DNA from: an uncultured Clostridia bacterium
Lineage (GTDB): Bacteria > Bacillota > Clostridia > TANB77 > CAG-508
Assembly (NCBI GenBank): GCA_934182465.1
Contig: CAKPRG010000003.1
Span: forward strand, 124,001 to 188,000
DNA: 64,000 nucleotides
Reading direction: 5' to 3'
Both the position numbers and the translations under genes were made by a program. Shown one piece after another: positions 1 to 8,187 of the stretch. Under the pieces are notes generated by a model, which worked only from the letters and a program-made list of their open reading frames with translations, did not search any database and had not been told where the DNA came from. The stretch's first letter is position 1. Every line of letters starts with the position of its first letter.

Positions 1-63
1 TTTATTAACACCTTCTAATAATTTTTTTCTAGCATCTTCACCATATAAAATTTCTTTTGCCAT
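1..63 (-). CDS. groEL: GroEL chaperonin, N-terminal fragment (cut by window edge)
   Basis: The reverse strand reads MAKEILYGEDARKKLLEG before the window ends. This is the characteristic GroEL N-terminus, so the gene continues to the left. GroEL is the 60-kDa ring chaperonin that folds proteins in the cytoplasm with GroES. A GGGAGGG ribosome-binding site lies just upstream of the ATG, and groES sits 18 bases upstream on the same strand, the usual groESL order. Only 21 codons are visible, so nothing can be said about the body of the protein. Confidence 0.93.
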   Translation of the reverse strand, partial: MAKEILYGEDARKKLLEGVNK

Positions 64-81
64 TCTTAATCCCTCCCTTTA

Positions 82-363
82 TTAATCAACTACGGCAAGT
101 ATATCTGATTGTTTTACTATTATATAATCTATTCCTTCATATTTAACTTCAGTACCTGAATATTTTCCTGTTATAACTCTGTCTCCTACTTTAACTTGCA
201 TTTTTTCTATTTTTCCATCATATTCTTTTCCAGGACCTACTGCTACAACCTCTGCTATTTGTGGTTTTTCTTGTGCTCCTGATGATAGAATAATTCCGCT
301 TTTTGTTGTTTCCTCTGCTTCTACCATTTTTACTACTACTCTGTCTTCTAGTGGTTTTATCAT
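82..363 (-). CDS. groES: GroES co-chaperonin
   Basis: A 93-residue protein starting MIKPLEDRVVVK, the normal length and N-terminus of GroES. It contains the mobile-loop region (about residues 16-32, TTKSGIILSSGAQEKP) that contacts GroEL and the roof sequence GDRVITGKYSGTEVKY. GroES caps the GroEL ring during folding. An AGGAGG site lies 9 bases before the ATG. The gene heads the groES-groEL operon and is preceded by a sigma-A promoter and a CIRCE operator, so heat-shock control by HrcA is expected. hrcA itself is not in the window. Confidence 0.97.
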   Translation of the reverse strand: MIKPLEDRVVVKMVEAEETTKSGIILSSGAQEKPQIAEVVAVGPGKEYDGKIEKMQVKVGDRVITGKYSGTEVKYEGIDYIIVKQSDILAVVD

Positions 364-388
364 TTTTAATTACCTCCTTAAAATAATA

Positions 389-415
389 TTAGCAGTCTTT
401 TTCTTTGACTGCTAA
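389..415. promoter_or_regulatory. CIRCE operator (HrcA site), compensated variant
   Basis: TTAGCAGTC-N9-GACTGCTAA is a perfect 9-bp inverted repeat with a 9-base spacer. The CIRCE consensus is TTAGCACTC-N9-GAGTGCTAA. Both arms differ from it at one position, and the changes are complementary, so the dyad is preserved. It lies at the predicted transcription start, 25 bases upstream of the groES ATG, exactly where CIRCE elements repress groESL. Confidence 0.92.
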
Positions 416-416
416 T

Positions 417-445
417 AATTTATACCTTTTTACATTAATTGTCAA
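417..445 (-). promoter_or_regulatory. sigma-A promoter of groESL
   Basis: On the minus strand TTGACA (440-445) and TAAATT (417-422) are separated by exactly 17 bases. The predicted start falls inside the CIRCE dyad, consistent with repression by HrcA blocking initiation. Confidence 0.8.
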
Positions 446-537
446 TACCAATTTAAAATTTTCACAAAATTTTCACACTAAATTGCATTTACTTTACAGA
501 ATTGCATTTAACTTTTTACTTAACAAAATTTTCATTT

Positions 538-1489
538 TTATTTTTTCTTTTCAATCCTTGCTCCACAGTATTTACAATAAATATCATCTTTCTCAATTGG
601 TCTATCACATCTACTACATACATCTTCTAATTTTTTAGTTATAATTTCGCCTTTAGAATTTAGGCTAAATGTCAAATTCTTAGCTTCTATAAATTCTGGG
701 TTTTTACTTACTTTATACAATTGTAAAAATAATTTTTTCAATTCTTCTTCATTATTAATTTGACGTTTTTGATCAACTTCTTCAAAATTTGTGATTTCAA
801 AGTAAGTTATTTTTATTCCTCTTTTGGCTAATTTTTCATCATAATTATTTTGACTTACTCTAATTTCTAATTCATTTGTTTTATTTTTCACTAATTGTAT
901 TGATAATTTGTATTCTTCTCCAAGTTCGTTTATTCCTAATTGTATAGAATTCACAACTATTTTTCTTATTTGTTCTATAAGTTCTTGTTTTGTATAGTGT
1001 TCTCTTATTCCTAATATTGAACTCAAAAATAAAACTGGATTACTTATAATAAAATTAAATTTACCATCTCCTGTAAATGCTGTTTTTAATGGTTCTTCTG
1101 TATTTTTTTCTTCATCAAAATGTAAATTAGTCCAATCTATATATTCAATAGGCTTTTTAAAATAAAATTTATTTTCTTTTATTTCTTGCAAATTTATAAA
1201 TACTATAGAAAGTGGCAAATCTTTTGTTTTTATATCATTATATTCTCGCCATTTTTTTAGTTCTTCTGAATTATCTTGCATATCAAAATCTATTTCAAAT
1301 ATTCCGAACCTCATTACATACAGCATTTACTTTTCCTTGTTCTATTAAAATAGCATATTGATTTTCTTTTATTTTAATTTGAAGATGATTTGTAACTTCT
1401 ACATTTAGTCTATATACTAATACATCATTATCTAATTCATTACATTCTATTACAGAATCATTATTCTTTTGTATTTTTACAAATTTCAT
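538..1489 (-). pseudogene. SPFH/YdjI-like zinc-ribbon protein, interrupted by a frameshift
   Basis: Two overlapping frames make one protein. The first (1489 to 1295) gives the N-terminus with ENQYAILIEQGKVNAVCNE, which matches the xxAIFxxxGKxxDVxxEPGxY start of the YdjI/virion-core SPFH family. It then hits a stop. The next frame resumes with FGIFEIDFD and runs to a C-terminal zinc ribbon (CSRC..CKYC). Removing one base near 1308-1311 joins them as CNE-V-GIFEID, which restores the family motif. YdjI-like proteins are membrane-associated and linked to envelope stress in Bacillus. An AGGAG site precedes the first ATG. This may be a real pseudogene or a sequence error. Confidence 0.7.
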
Positions 1490-1563
1490 TTTTTTCTCCT
1501 AAGTATAATTTACTTAATTAAGTATAATTTATATTTTTCATATAGTAAATAATAAATTTATAA

Positions 1564-3168
1564 TTATTTTTCTTTATTTTTTAATGAAGCTTCTATAAAA
1601 GCTTTAAATAATGGTGCTGGTCTATCTGGTCTAGATTTGAATTCTGGATGAAATTGTCCAGCTATAAAGAATGGATGATTAATATTTTCAACAATTTCTA
1701 CTAAACTACCATCTGGTGATGTTCCTGAGCAAATTAATCCTGCATTTTCTAATTTTTCTTTATAATCATTATTATATTCAAATCTATGTCTATGTCTTTC
1801 TGAAATATTTTCTTCTCCATATATTTTATATGCTAGTGTATCTTTTTTTATTTTACATGGATATGCTCCTAAACGCATTGTTCCACCTTTTTTAGTAACA
1901 CCTTTTTGTGTTTCCATTATATGAATTACTGGATTTTTAGTATTTTCATCAAACTCTGCTGAATTTGCATCTTCAATTTTTAATACGTTTCTTGCAAATT
2001 CTACTACTGCCATTTGCATTCCTAAACATATTCCTAAAAATGGTACATTATTTTCTCTAGCATATTGAATTGCACATAATTTTCCTTCGATTCCTCTTGA
2101 ACCAAATCCTCCTGGAACTAAAATTCCATCATAATCTTTTAATATTTCTTTTACATTTTCTTTATTTATTGTTTCTGAATCTATAAATCCTATATCAACT
2201 TTTGCTGAATTTGCAAATCCACCATGTCTTAAACTTTCTGCAACTGATAAATAAGAATCTTGTAGTAACATATATTTTCCAACTAATGCTATTTTTACTT
2301 CTTTATTTAAGTTTCTAACTTTTTCTAGCATTGCTTCCCATGCTTCATTTTTAGGTTCTATTTTATCTAAATGTAAATGTTTGCAAGCAGCTACTGCTAA
2401 TCCTTGTTCTTCTAACATAATTGGTACTGCATATAAATTATCTGCAGTTAGATTTGGTATTACATTTTCTGGTCTAACATTACAAAATAAAGCTAATTTT
2501 TGTCTAATTTCATCTGATATTTCAATTTCACTTCTACAAACTAAAATATCTGGTTTAATTCCAAAAGATTGTAATTCTTTTACAGAGTGTTGTGTTGGTT
2601 TTGATTTTAATTCATTTGAACCAGAAATATATGGTAATAATGTAACATGTATATATAAAACATCTTCTGGAGCTTTTTCTAATCCTACTTGACGAATAGC
2701 TTCTATAAAAGCTAAACTCTCAATATCTCCAACAGTTCCTCCAAGTTCTGTAATAACAACATCTACATCTGAATTTTCAAAACTATATATTTTATCTTTA
2801 ATTTCATTTGTTACATGAGGAATTACTTGAACTGTTTTTCCTAAGTAATCTCCATTTCTTTCTTTGTTTATTACATTTTGATAAATTTTTCCTGATGTTA
2901 TACTACTGTTTTTTGTTAAATTTACATCTGTAAACCTTTCATAATGTCCTAAATCTAAGTCTGTTTCTGCTCCATCATCTGTTACAAACACTTCTCCATG
3001 CTCATACGGGCTCATTGTACCTGGATCAACATTTATATAAGGATCAAATTTTTGATTTACAACTTTATAACCTCTATTTTTTAATAATCTTCCTAAAGAA
3101 GAAGCTGTAATTCCCTTTCCTAATCCTGATACAACACCTCCTGTTATAAATACATACTTTGTGTTCAT
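1564..3168 (-). CDS. pyrG: CTP synthase
   Basis: 534 residues, full length for the family. PyrG makes CTP from UTP, ATP and glutamine-derived ammonia in the cytoplasm. The synthetase domain opens with YVFITGGVVSGLGKG, the nucleotide-binding loop. The C-terminal class I glutamine amidotransferase domain has the oxyanion strand PGGFGSRG, the nucleophile elbow FLGICLGMQ and the GQFHPEF His-Glu pair. A GGAG site lies 8 bases before the ATG. The gene is monocistronic. A palindromic repeat lies 45-113 bases upstream of the ATG, and a terminator beyond that separates it from the previous gene. I see no convincing CTP-sensing leader. Confidence 0.97.
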   Translation of the reverse strand: MNTKYVFITGGVVSGLGKGITASSLGRLLKNRGYKVVNQKFDPYINVDPGTMSPYEHGEVFVTDDGAETDLDLGHYERFTDVNLTKNSSITSGKIYQNVINKERNGDYLGKTVQVIPHVTNEIKDKIYSFENSDVDVVITELGGTVGDIESLAFIEAIRQVGLEKAPEDVLYIHVTLLPYISGSNELKSKPTQHSVKELQSFGIKPDILVCRSEIEISDEIRQKLALFCNVRPENVIPNLTADNLYAVPIMLEEQGLAVAACKHLHLDKIEPKNEAWEAMLEKVRNLNKEVKIALVGKYMLLQDSYLSVAESLRHGGFANSAKVDIGFIDSETINKENVKEILKDYDGILVPGGFGSRGIEGKLCAIQYARENNVPFLGICLGMQMAVVEFARNVLKIEDANSAEFDENTKNPVIHIMETQKGVTKKGGTMRLGAYPCKIKKDTLAYKIYGEENISERHRHRFEYNNDYKEKLENAGLICSGTSPDGSLVEIVENINHPFFIAGQFHPEFKSRPDRPAPLFKAFIEASLKNKEK

Positions 3169-3212
3169 ATATTTCTCCTTTCAAAACAACATTTATTTTT
3201 ACTTTATAAAAA

Positions 3213-3281
3213 ACTTGTGTGCAATGTTTGGCGTAAGCCTTGATATAATAAAAATTTCAAAGCGCTTTCATATTATATAAA
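3213..3281 (+). repeat. Dispersed palindromic element, copy A
   Basis: Contains TTGTGTGCAA, then GGCGTAAGCC, then a hairpin with ATATAATA/TATTATAT arms. The same three blocks recur in copies at 9415-9480 and 53348-53419. It lies in the pyrG upstream region and its loop is the most divergent of the family. Confidence 0.65.
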
Positions 3282-3291
3282 AAACAAAAAA

Positions 3292-3322
3292 CAGATTAAA
3301 AAAAGGGTTTTTTTTTAATCTG
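3292..3322 (-). terminator. Intrinsic terminator of the 3384-3791 gene
   Basis: CAGATTAAAAAAA and TTTTTTTAATCTG form a long stem around a short C-containing loop, followed by a T-run on the minus strand. It separates the upstream membrane-protein gene from pyrG. Confidence 0.7.
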
Positions 3323-3383
3323 CTTAGTTTTCTCTTCTAACGACAATATTAGTTTATCATTTTATTTATAAAAAATCAAGTCT

Positions 3384-3791
3384 CTAATCATCTTTAATTT
3401 CATATTTTGACATTTTTGATTCTACATATTTAGAAGCATTTGTAATATTTCTTTTGTCTTCTTTTAAATCTATTACAATTTTTTTAGCTCTTTCTTCCTT
3501 TGGTTTTATAACAATTGTAGTTTTGTATATATCAAATCTGTCTAAATCTCTCCATCTTGTAAATCCATATATAGGTGTTCTTACACCTTTTGTTGTAATT
3601 TCAACTTCACCATCATTTAAAAATTCAAATACTACAATTACAACAAGCATAAAACCAGTTTGAATAATTGTTTCATCTGATTGAATTATTAATGCAAAGA
3701 AAAACAAAAATAAAGTATATAACTTTAATATTAAATTTACTATATCTAAAACTCCTGATTTCTTTACTTTTAATATAATATCTTCTTCCAT
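3384..3791 (-). CDS. Small membrane protein of unknown function
   Basis: 135 residues when started at MEEDIILK, which follows a GGGGGA site by five bases; a longer in-frame start exists but lacks one. Residues about 15-60 form two hydrophobic segments joined by a short polar turn. The remaining soluble part contains GFTRWRDLDRFD and KPKEERAKKIVIDL, which looks like a small beta-rich PH-like domain following two helices, as in DUF5673-type proteins. I do not recognise a specific family. It stands alone, with a terminator behind it. Confidence 0.6.
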   Translation of the reverse strand: MEEDIILKVKKSGVLDIVNLILKLYTLFLFFFALIIQSDETIIQTGFMLVVIVVFEFLNDGEVEITTKGVRTPIYGFTRWRDLDRFDIYKTTIVIKPKEERAKKIVIDLKEDKRNITNASKYVESKMSKYEIKDD

Positions 3792-3967
3792 TTTTCCCCC
3801 ATAGCACAAAGCATAAAGCTTTATGAAATTTCATTTGTAATATATTTTTATATAGTTTTTCTAAAATTCCTATAAACAATTTGCAAATTTTACACGCAAA
3901 CAATTATTATACGAGTACTAAATAAAATGTTTAAATTTTGGAAATTTTAAATTTTTTTAATTTATTC

Positions 3968-4921
3968 TTAATTTCTTTGTTTTACTGCTTCATATATAAT
4001 TATACCAGCTGAAACAGAAGCATTTAAAGAAGTAATTTGTCCTTTCATTGGGATTTTTATTAGTATATCTGCATTATCTTTTACTAATTTACTCATTCCA
4101 AATCCTTCACTACCTATAATTACAGCTAAAGGTCCTTTTAAGTCTTGATTATAATATAAAGTTTTTGCATATCCATCTGTTCCAATCACCCATAATCCTT
4201 CTGCTTTTAATTTTCTAATTGTTTCGTTTAAATTATTTACCCTTGCTATTTTCATATAAGTTGTAGCTCCTGCAGAAACTTTTGTAACTGTACTATTTAC
4301 TGCGGCATTTCTTCTTTTTGGAATTATTATTCCATGAACGCCTGCTGTTTCTGCTGTTCTTATTATAGAACCTAAATTATGTGGATCTTCGATTCCATCT
4401 AATATAATAATAAATGGATCTTCATTTTTATTTTTAGCTTCTTCTAAAATATCTTCAACTTCACAATAATTAAATGGTGGTACAATTGCTACAACACCTT
4501 GATGATTTTCAGCCATTGTATCTAATTTGCTTCTATCTACTTCTACTAAAACTATTTTTGCATCTTTAGCTTTTGCTATAATTTCGTTTATAGAACCATG
4601 TTTTTCTCCTCTTTCTATAAAGATTTTATTTATATCTTTATCTGATTTTAATAGCTCTAAAACAGCATTTCTTCCAGCAACCACATCTTCATAATCTTTT
4701 TCTTCTACTTGATTTCTAAATTCTTGATTATTTCTATTTGTTCTAATACTTTGACTTCCTTTATTTCTTTGAAAATCTTTTTTTGAAAAATCTCTTTGAT
4801 TTTCTCTTTGATTTTCTCTTGTAGCAAAAGATTTTTTGCCTTTTTTCTCAAATTCCTTTTTTTCTTTTTCTCTAGCTATTCTTGCTTTTCTGTTTTGTTT
4901 GTCTCTGTAACTTTCTCTCAT
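3968..4921 (-). CDS. rlmB: 23S rRNA 2'-O-ribose methyltransferase (TrmH/RlmB family)
   Basis: 317 residues. After a basic, low-complexity N-terminus (about 1-75, rich in Arg, Lys, Gln), the protein has the substrate-binding domain GRNAVLELL and then the SPOUT core. Knot motifs are visible: DGIEDPHNLGSIIRTAETAG, IGSEGFGMS and IPMKGQITSLNASVSAGI. The family methylates a guanosine in the peptidyl-transferase loop of 23S rRNA. The basic extension probably binds rRNA. It lies 51 bases downstream of lepA, so the two may be co-transcribed. The exact substrate (RlmB versus another TrmH paralog) is inferred from family only. Confidence 0.88.
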   Translation of the reverse strand: MRESYRDKQNRKARIAREKEKKEFEKKGKKSFATRENQRENQRDFSKKDFQRNKGSQSIRTNRNNQEFRNQVEEKDYEDVVAGRNAVLELLKSDKDINKIFIERGEKHGSINEIIAKAKDAKIVLVEVDRSKLDTMAENHQGVVAIVPPFNYCEVEDILEEAKNKNEDPFIIILDGIEDPHNLGSIIRTAETAGVHGIIIPKRRNAAVNSTVTKVSAGATTYMKIARVNNLNETIRKLKAEGLWVIGTDGYAKTLYYNQDLKGPLAVIIGSEGFGMSKLVKDNADILIKIPMKGQITSLNASVSAGIIIYEAVKQRN

Positions 4922-4972
4922 TTTTATTTCCTTATTCTTTATATTATTTAGGTTTTAAGTTTTACCTATAAA

Positions 4973-6787
4973 CTAGTCTTCTTCATTTAATTTTAGAACT
5001 GATAAAAATGCTTCTTGTGGCACTTCTACACTTCCTATTTGTCTCATTTTCTTTTTGCCTCGTTTTTGTTTTTCTAATAATTTTTTCTTTCTAGTAATAT
5101 CTCCACCATAACACTTTGCTAAAACATCTTTTCTCATTGCTGAAATAGTTTCTCTTGCTATTATTTTTCCACCAACAACAGCTTGAATTGGTATTTCAAA
5201 TAATTGTCTTGGAATAACAGTTTTTAATTTTTCTGCCATTTTTCTTCCTCTTGAATAAGCACTATCTTTATGAACAATAAAAGATAAAGCATCTACTTGT
5301 TCATTATTTATGTATAAGTCTAAACGAATTAAATCTGCTTTTCTGTATTCTTTAAATTCATAATCTACTGAAGCATATCCTTTAGTCTTTGATTTTATAG
5401 TATCAAAGAAGTCATATATAATTTCATTTAATGGTAAATCATACTCAACTGTAACTCTATTTTCGTCTAAATATTTCATGTCTAGATATGTGCCTCTTCT
5501 ATTTTGACAAACATCCATAACATTTCCAACAAATTCCTTTGGTATCATAATTTCAGCTTTCATAATTGGTTCTTCTATCATTTTTATTTCTGTAGAAGGT
5601 GGTAAATCTGTTGGATTGTATATTTCTAAAACTTGTCCATCTGTTTTATGAACTTTATAAATAACAGATGGTGCTGTTGTTATTAGTGCTAAATCAAATT
5701 CTCTTTCTAATCTTTCTATAATAATTTCTAAATGTAATAAACCTAAAAATCCACATCTGAATCCAAATCCTAATGCAGCAGATGTTTCTGGTTCATATTG
5801 AAGTGCTGCATCATTTAATTTTAATTTTTCTAAGGCTTCTTTTAAATTTTCGTATTCGCTTCCATCTACTGGATACATTCCACAGTACACCATTGAATTT
5901 GCTTTTTTATATCCTGGCAAAGCCTCTTTTGCTGGTTTTGATTTTAAAGTAATTGTATCTCCAACATGCAAATCTGAAACAGTTTTTACACTTGCTGAAA
6001 TATAACCTACTTCGCCAGCTTCTAATTTATCTGTTGGTATATATTCTCCTGCCCCAAAATATCCAACTTCTGTTACTGTAAATACTTTCCCTGTTGCCAT
6101 AAATAATATTTCATCATTTGGCTTTACTACACCATTTTTTATTCTTACATAGCTTAAAGCACCTTTGTAATTGTCGTAATATGAATCAAATATTAAAGCT
6201 TGAAGTGGTGAATCTATTTCTCCACTTGGTGCTGGTATATCTGTTACAATTCTTTCAAGTACTTCTTCAACATTCAAACCTGTTTTTGCAGAAATACAAG
6301 GAGAATCCATTGCTGGAATTCCAATTATATCTTCTATTTCGTGTTTTACTTCATCTGGTCTTGCATTTGGTAAATCTACTTTATTTATTACTGGTACTAT
6401 TTCTAAATTGTCTTCTAAGGCTAAATATACATTTGCAAGTGTTTGTGCTTCTACTCCTTGAGTGCTATCTACTACCAAAATTGCACCTTCACATGCAGCT
6501 AAACTTCTTGATACTTCATAATTAAAATCAACATGTCCAGGTGTATCTATTAAATTAAATTCATAAGTATTTCCATCTTTTGCTTTATAATTCATTTTTA
6601 CAGCTTGAGATTTGATTGTTATTCCTCTTTCTCTCTCAATATCCATATTGTCTAATACTTGTGCTTCCATTTCTCTAGAAGATAATGCACCTGTCATTTC
6701 TATAATTCTATCAGCTAATGTTGATTTTCCATGATCAATATGTGCTATAATACTAAAATTTCTAATATATTTTTGCTTATCTTGCAT
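4973..6787 (-). CDS. lepA: Elongation factor 4 (LepA)
   Basis: 604 residues, full length. It is a ribosome-binding GTPase that acts on stalled or mistranslocated ribosomes. Visible GTPase motifs are AHIDHGKST (G1), RGITIKSQ (G2), DTPGHVDF (G3) and NKVDLP (G4). The LepA-specific C-terminal domain is present, with YKKANSMVYCGMYPVDG, AALGFGFRCGFLG and the end GKKKMRQIGSVEVPQEAFLS. A GGAGG site lies 5 bases before the ATG. rlmB follows. In Bacillus lepA neighbours hemN and hrcA, which are not seen here. Confidence 0.97.
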   Translation of the reverse strand: MQDKQKYIRNFSIIAHIDHGKSTLADRIIEMTGALSSREMEAQVLDNMDIERERGITIKSQAVKMNYKAKDGNTYEFNLIDTPGHVDFNYEVSRSLAACEGAILVVDSTQGVEAQTLANVYLALEDNLEIVPVINKVDLPNARPDEVKHEIEDIIGIPAMDSPCISAKTGLNVEEVLERIVTDIPAPSGEIDSPLQALIFDSYYDNYKGALSYVRIKNGVVKPNDEILFMATGKVFTVTEVGYFGAGEYIPTDKLEAGEVGYISASVKTVSDLHVGDTITLKSKPAKEALPGYKKANSMVYCGMYPVDGSEYENLKEALEKLKLNDAALQYEPETSAALGFGFRCGFLGLLHLEIIIERLEREFDLALITTAPSVIYKVHKTDGQVLEIYNPTDLPPSTEIKMIEEPIMKAEIMIPKEFVGNVMDVCQNRRGTYLDMKYLDENRVTVEYDLPLNEIIYDFFDTIKSKTKGYASVDYEFKEYRKADLIRLDLYINNEQVDALSFIVHKDSAYSRGRKMAEKLKTVIPRQLFEIPIQAVVGGKIIARETISAMRKDVLAKCYGGDITRKKKLLEKQKRGKKKMRQIGSVEVPQEAFLSVLKLNEED

Positions 6788-6909
6788 TTTGCCTCCATTT
6801 ATAGTTGTTTTTCTCTTTTAAATTTATAACTTATTATACTTTATTTTTTTTAATCTTTCAATCATTTTACACTATTTTTTATAATGATTTATTAATATAC
6901 AAGTTGCAT

Positions 6910-6938
6910 TTGACTTTTTTTTTATTTATGTGTATTAT
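6910..6938 (+). promoter_or_regulatory. sigma-A promoter upstream of 6974 gene
   Basis: TTGACT (6910-6915) and TATTAT (6933-6938) with a 17-base spacer, 35 bases before the start codon. Confidence 0.65.
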
Positions 6939-6973
6939 TATATCATATTGAAATTAATGTCTTGGAGGAAATT

Positions 6974-7393
6974 ATGTCTAAATATTTAAAAATTTTATTT
7001 TTAACATCAATTTTTATTTGTTTTGCATTCTGTACTTGTTTTGCAACAGAATTAGCACCAAACAACACTGATACTTTTACAGAACCAATGCAACAATCAG
7101 AAATAAATAATTCTATTAATGAAAATAATATTGATGAACTTTCGACTTCAAACGAAAATGTTGCAACAGATTCAAATACTGCTTCACAATCAAGTGCAGA
7201 TTCAGTTACTAATACAAATTCATCTACAAGTTCAAATACAAAAGGAAGTTCAAAAGTAACTGCAGTAAATACTTTATCTGGTTTACCAGAAGCAAATTTA
7301 GGATTAAATAATATTTTAAGTATTCTTTTAATAGCTATCGGATTTTTATTAATTTTATTTGCAATAGCAATTTTAATTAGATTAAAAAAATAA
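6974..7393 (+). CDS. Ser/Asn/Thr-rich surface protein with signal peptide and C-terminal anchor
   Basis: 139 residues when started at MSKYLKIL; the ATG follows TTGGAGGAAATT, a better fit than the upstream in-frame ATG. Residues 1-25 are a signal peptide (hydrophobic core, cleavage near CFA). A low-complexity stalk rich in Asn, Ser and Thr follows. Near the C-terminus GLPEANLG precedes a hydrophobic helix and the charged end IRLKK, an arrangement like a sortase sorting signal but without the LPxTG Thr-Gly. A similar layout occurs in the protein at 25191-25610. It has its own promoter and a strong terminator. Function unknown. Confidence 0.7.
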   Translation: MSKYLKILFLTSIFICFAFCTCFATELAPNNTDTFTEPMQQSEINNSINENNIDELSTSNENVATDSNTASQSSADSVTNTNSSTSSNTKGSSKVTAVNTLSGLPEANLGLNNILSILLIAIGFLLILFAIAILIRLKK

Positions 7394-7402
7394 TATATAA
7401 AA

Positions 7403-7446
7403 AACACTTAGTAAAATTTCCAAAAACTTTACTAAGTGTTTTTTTA
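7403..7446 (+). terminator. Intrinsic terminator
   Basis: AACACTTAGTAAA and TTTACTAAGTGTT form a 13-bp perfect stem followed by a T-run, directly after the surface-protein gene. Confidence 0.9.
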
Positions 7447-7549
7447 TACCAGTTTACTAAAAATTCAATAAATTTTATATTCTAACAAAAAATTTACTCA
7501 AAATTTTCTTTTGCAAATTTGCACTTTATTTTTCATTTAATTTATTTTC

Positions 7550-7984
7550 TTAGTCTCTAGTATTATTTTGTGCAACATAGTACCAAATTGCTGCTACTAT
7601 AATTATTGCAGCTACAGCAAAAATAACCCACATCCAAGTCGTTGTAGTCATACCACCTGTTAAGTTTCGTGTATCTGTTGATGTTCTTGTTACATTATAA
7701 TTACTATTACTGTTATCTCTTCCTGTTATAGCACCTGCAACATCACTTGCACCATTTTCCATTTTTCTTCCTGCGTCTTTAACACCATTAATCATTTTTT
7801 GTTCTGCATTCATAGTGTCATTTACTATTTTCTTTGCATTATCACCAGTTTTATCCAATGATTTTGTTATTTCGTTTCCCAAATTTACATTATTTGAATT
7901 ACTATCTTCATTTGCAAAACAAATGCCAAAACATACAGAAAGAATGACTGCAACAATTGTAGATATTACAAATTTTCTTGTCAT
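7550..7984 (-). CDS. Secreted/membrane-anchored small protein, unknown function
   Basis: 144 residues. Residues 1-25 form a signal peptide (RKFVISTIVAVILSV, cleavage near CFA). The middle is a polar, probably helical region rich in Asn, Lys and Asp (MNAEQKMINGVKDAGRKMEN), which resembles amphipathic coiled segments. A Thr-rich linker leads to a C-terminal membrane helix (WMWVIFAVAAIIIVAAIWYYV). AGGAGG lies 6 bases before the ATG. It converges with the surface-protein gene on the other strand, with the terminator between. I do not recognise a family. Confidence 0.7.
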   Translation of the reverse strand: MTRKFVISTIVAVILSVCFGICFANEDSNSNNVNLGNEITKSLDKTGDNAKKIVNDTMNAEQKMINGVKDAGRKMENGASDVAGAITGRDNSNSNYNVTRTSTDTRNLTGGMTTTTWMWVIFAVAAIIIVAAIWYYVAQNNTRD

Positions 7985-8150
7985 ACTTTCCTCCTATTTG
8001 TAAATACTAAATATGAAAAAATTTTTTCATATTTTTAGTATTAATCTTATTTAAAAAAATATGCTAACAAAATTATCCGAAAATATGTATATATCTTTTT
8101 TTATAACATAAATTTTAATATATAAAAAATTAATTCTATTTAAAAACATA

Positions 8151-8187
8151 GAAAGGAGGAACTAGCAATTTGCTAGCATACTTATAA
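8151..8187 (+). promoter_or_regulatory. Shine-Dalgarno separated from ATG by a hairpin
   Basis: GAAAGGAGGA (8151-8160) is 27 bases from the ATG, too far for normal use. CTAGCA-ATT-TGCTAG (8162-8176) between them is a perfect 6-bp hairpin. With it folded, the effective spacing is about 12 bases. No closer ribosome-binding site exists. Confidence 0.55.

Noticed and set aside
3169..3290. CTP-sensing attenuator of pyrG
   Set aside because: No G-run initiation site paired to a terminator was found; the hairpin nearest pyrG belongs to the dispersed repeat family and the terminator beyond to the previous gene.
6943..7407. 154-codon minus-strand open frame
   Set aside because: Antisense of the Ser/Asn-rich surface-protein gene, which has a promoter, ribosome-binding site, signal peptide and terminator.
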